Assembly (NCBI GenBank): GCA_022826745.1
Contig: JAJDUI010000027.1
Coordinates: forward strand, 62,001 to 126,000
Reading direction: 5' to 3'
Length of the DNA stretch: 64,000 bases
DNA from: Thermoanaerobaculia bacterium
GTDB lineage: Bacteria; Acidobacteriota; Thermoanaerobaculia; Multivoradales; Multivoraceae
Positions 62,879-64,000 of this stretch are shown in pieces. Below the pieces are notes generated by a model. It did not search any database. It saw only the letters and a list, made by a program, of their open reading frames with translations, and was not told the origin of the DNA. Position numbers and translations under genes: made by a program. Position 1 is the first letter of the stretch, and every line of letters starts with the position of its first letter.

Positions 62879-63053
62879 GTCAGCGGCGGCTCCCGGGGGA
62901 GGGTCCCAGCGGACGCTCACCCCTTCTTGGTGAATGTGGGTCAGGGGGTTCGCTTCGGTCGCCTGCGCTCCGGGAGGGCGTCGGCAGGGGAGGGCTCTAC
63001 GGCAGTCGCTTGTCTCCAGCCCGCTGGGACCCTCCCCCGGAGCCGCCGCTGAC
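62879..63053. repeat. 175-bp element with 33-bp near-perfect terminal inverted repeats
   Basis: The ends 62879-62912 and 63021-63053 are inverted repeats of 33-34 bases, identical apart from one inserted base. The internal 108 bases contain no open frame of note. It is the same size as the ruvB-flanking element, with only a few shared short words inside, so it may be a distant relative or a separate family. It lies 31 bases after thrC in the 461-base gap, and could also act as a transcript-end hairpin for that operon. Confidence 0.8.
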
Positions 63054-63157
63054 TGGAAGGTGTCGCCAGGTGGCACGACGGAATGTCGCGACTCAGCGGT
63101 CCAAAGGTAGCGGTTGGGCGTTTCACACCGAGTGCGGCGGAGGTGGCTTGAGGACTG

Positions 63158-63302
63158 GCCGGCCGTTCCGCTGGGTACGCGGGTCTTCTGACCCGCCGCC
63201 GCCGGAGGCGGCTTTGAGTCGCCGGCCGGTTCCGCTGGGTGCGCGGGTCCTCTGACCCGCTGCCGCCGGAGGCGGCCAGAGAATCGCGCCGCGAAGCGGC
63301 GG
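63158..63302 (-). repeat. Two tandem 63-bp hairpin repeats plus adjacent CGCCGC hairpin
   Basis: Units start at 63158 and 63221, 63 bases apart. Each holds GCGGGTC-TTCT (or CTCT)-GACCCGC and GCCGCC-GGA-GGCGGC hairpins. After the second comes CGCCGC-GAA-GCGGCG. Read on the minus strand the order resembles the repeat at 14344-14413. It sits between convergent thrC and the nucleotidyltransferase gene, so it may serve as a two-way terminator. Confidence 0.8.
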
Positions 63303-63308
63303 CCTTGT

Positions 63309-64000
63309 TCACTCAAGCGGCGTGCAGACCAGCCCGTTCCGTTCCTGACTGTCCGGGGCGAAACCCGAGTCAATCGGTGTAACCAGTTCGGAGTCGATCC
63401 GGGCACGTTCGGGGACCCGGACTCCCGGGGCGACGATGGCGTCACGGAGTTGGGCACCCGAGCCGACGCGGGCGCCGGGTAGTACGAGGCTCCGTTCGAC
63501 GATGGCGTCTTCGCCGATGCGGCTGCCCGTCTCGAGCACGCTGTGCTCGATGGCGGCGCCGGCGGCTACCGAGACTCCGGGGGCGATGAAGCGGCGGCGG
63601 CGTTTGCGGCTTCCGGCGGTGCGGCCCCAGTCCAGGGCGCCTTCGAGGTAGCGGCGGGGGGTTCCGAGGTCGTGCCACGGGCGGCGGCAGCGGAAGCCGA
63701 CGATCCGGCCTCCCGAGCGGAGAAGCGGCTGGTAGAGGCCCTCCACGATGTCGTTCGACGACGGACGGGCCGGGATCTGCTCGACGACCCGGCGGGAGAG
63801 GACGTGGAGGCCCTGGAACGTCCGTTTCCGGCCGCGGTCCGGGCCGACCCGGAGGTCGCGCAGCCCGACCACCAAGCCGCGGGGATCGACCTCCACGCCG
63901 CCGCCGACGCGGTCGTTCCAGCCGACCTGGAGAGTGACGTCGGCGCCGCTGCGGCGGTGGCGGTCCAGCGCCTCGCGGATCGGCCAGCGGCAGAGCGAGT
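63309..64000 (-). CDS. Sugar-phosphate nucleotidyltransferase, C-terminal part (5' end outside window)
   Basis: The C-terminal 230 residues of a nucleotidyltransferase with a left-handed beta-helix tail. The frame is open to the window end; the GTG at 63896 is an internal valine. Visible parts are PIREALDRHRRSGADVTLQVG from the transferase domain, SSNDIVEGLYQPLL and a PWHDLGTPRRYLEGAL segment typical of mannose-1-phosphate guanylyltransferase or glucose-1-phosphate transferase families, then hexapeptide-type repeats (FIAPGVSVAAGAAIEHSVLETGSRIGEDAIVERSLVLPGARVG). It makes an activated sugar, possibly for the envelope glycan. The exact nucleotide and sugar cannot be told from this fragment. Confidence 0.85.
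   Translation of the reverse strand, partial: SLCRWPIREALDRHRRSGADVTLQVGWNDRVGGGVEVDPRGLVVGLRDLRVGPDRGRKRTFQGLHVLSRRVVEQIPARPSSNDIVEGLYQPLLRSGGRIVGFRCRRPWHDLGTPRRYLEGALDWGRTAGSRKRRRRFIAPGVSVAAGAAIEHSVLETGSRIGEDAIVERSLVLPGARVGSGAQLRDAIVAPGVRVPERARIDSELVTPIDSGFAPDSQERNGLVCTPLE

Overview
The window is a very GC-rich bacterial chromosome segment that is densely packed, almost entirely with conserved housekeeping and metabolic genes. The ordering (Suf operon led by an Rrf2 regulator, rpsU-mutS2-dnaG-rpoD block, mreBCD-mrdA-rodA-rng block), the secreted sulfatase, PQQ dehydrogenase and DUF3604 proteins, and the diderm features (LPS-type kinase, Wzm/Wzt exporter, lipoproteins) suggest an uncultured Gram-negative, possibly Acidobacteriota. 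That taxonomic guess is inference; no 16S rRNA gene is present.

Layout. 1-830: 3' end of purA and tRNA-Lys. 812-9336: a block of membrane and exported proteins (PepSY membrane protein, DUF3604 lipoprotein, beta-lactamase-fold hydrolase, sulfatase, lipoprotein PQQ dehydrogenase with a c-type heme). 9392-13129: an accessory pocket with an AAA/DUF4143 ATPase and a large, lower-GC zinc-hook ATPase whose C terminus carries HEPN/anticodon-nuclease-like residues; this is the best candidate defence gene here. 13251-17353: EF-hand alpha/beta hydrolase, transketolase and an unknown membrane protein. 17512-24354: suf operon (Rrf2 regulator, sufB, sufC, sufD, sufS, sufU, sufT) followed by an exported DUF442 phosphatase-like gene; a sigma70-like promoter with an overlapping palindrome precedes the regulator. 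24563-30279: steroid-reductase-like membrane protein, AI-2E family permease, acs, pckA, tRNA-Asn.

30382-36726 holds a macromolecular-synthesis operon (rpsU, mutS2, dnaG, rpoD). 36859-41177 holds a lipoprotein, a CAU tRNA, a zinc-ribbon coiled-coil protein, a YggS-type PLP protein and a long-chain acyl-CoA ligase. 41170-52639 is one long minus-strand array in which cell-shape genes (mreB, mreC, mreD, mrdA, rodA) run into rng, a sugar kinase/TIM-barrel fusion, wzm, wzt and a DUF3467 gene, with stop-start overlaps or gaps of 1-31 bases. 52741-56612: a PpiD-like foldase, ruvA and ruvB. 56918-62847: thrA-asd-thrB-thrC, the complete route from aspartate to threonine, with overlapping junctions. 63309-64000: the 3' part of a nucleotidyltransferase.

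Non-coding structure is unusually rich for such compact DNA: two copies of a roughly 175-195 bp element with long terminal inverted repeats flank ruvB in opposite orientation; an unrelated or distantly related 175 bp element with 33-bp terminal repeats lies after thrC; and a family of short hairpins (7-bp stem, AGAA/AGAG-type loop, conserved flanking GCACC) occurs singly and as tandem arrays between genes, with compensatory stem changes. No transposase, CRISPR array, phage gene or rRNA was recognised.
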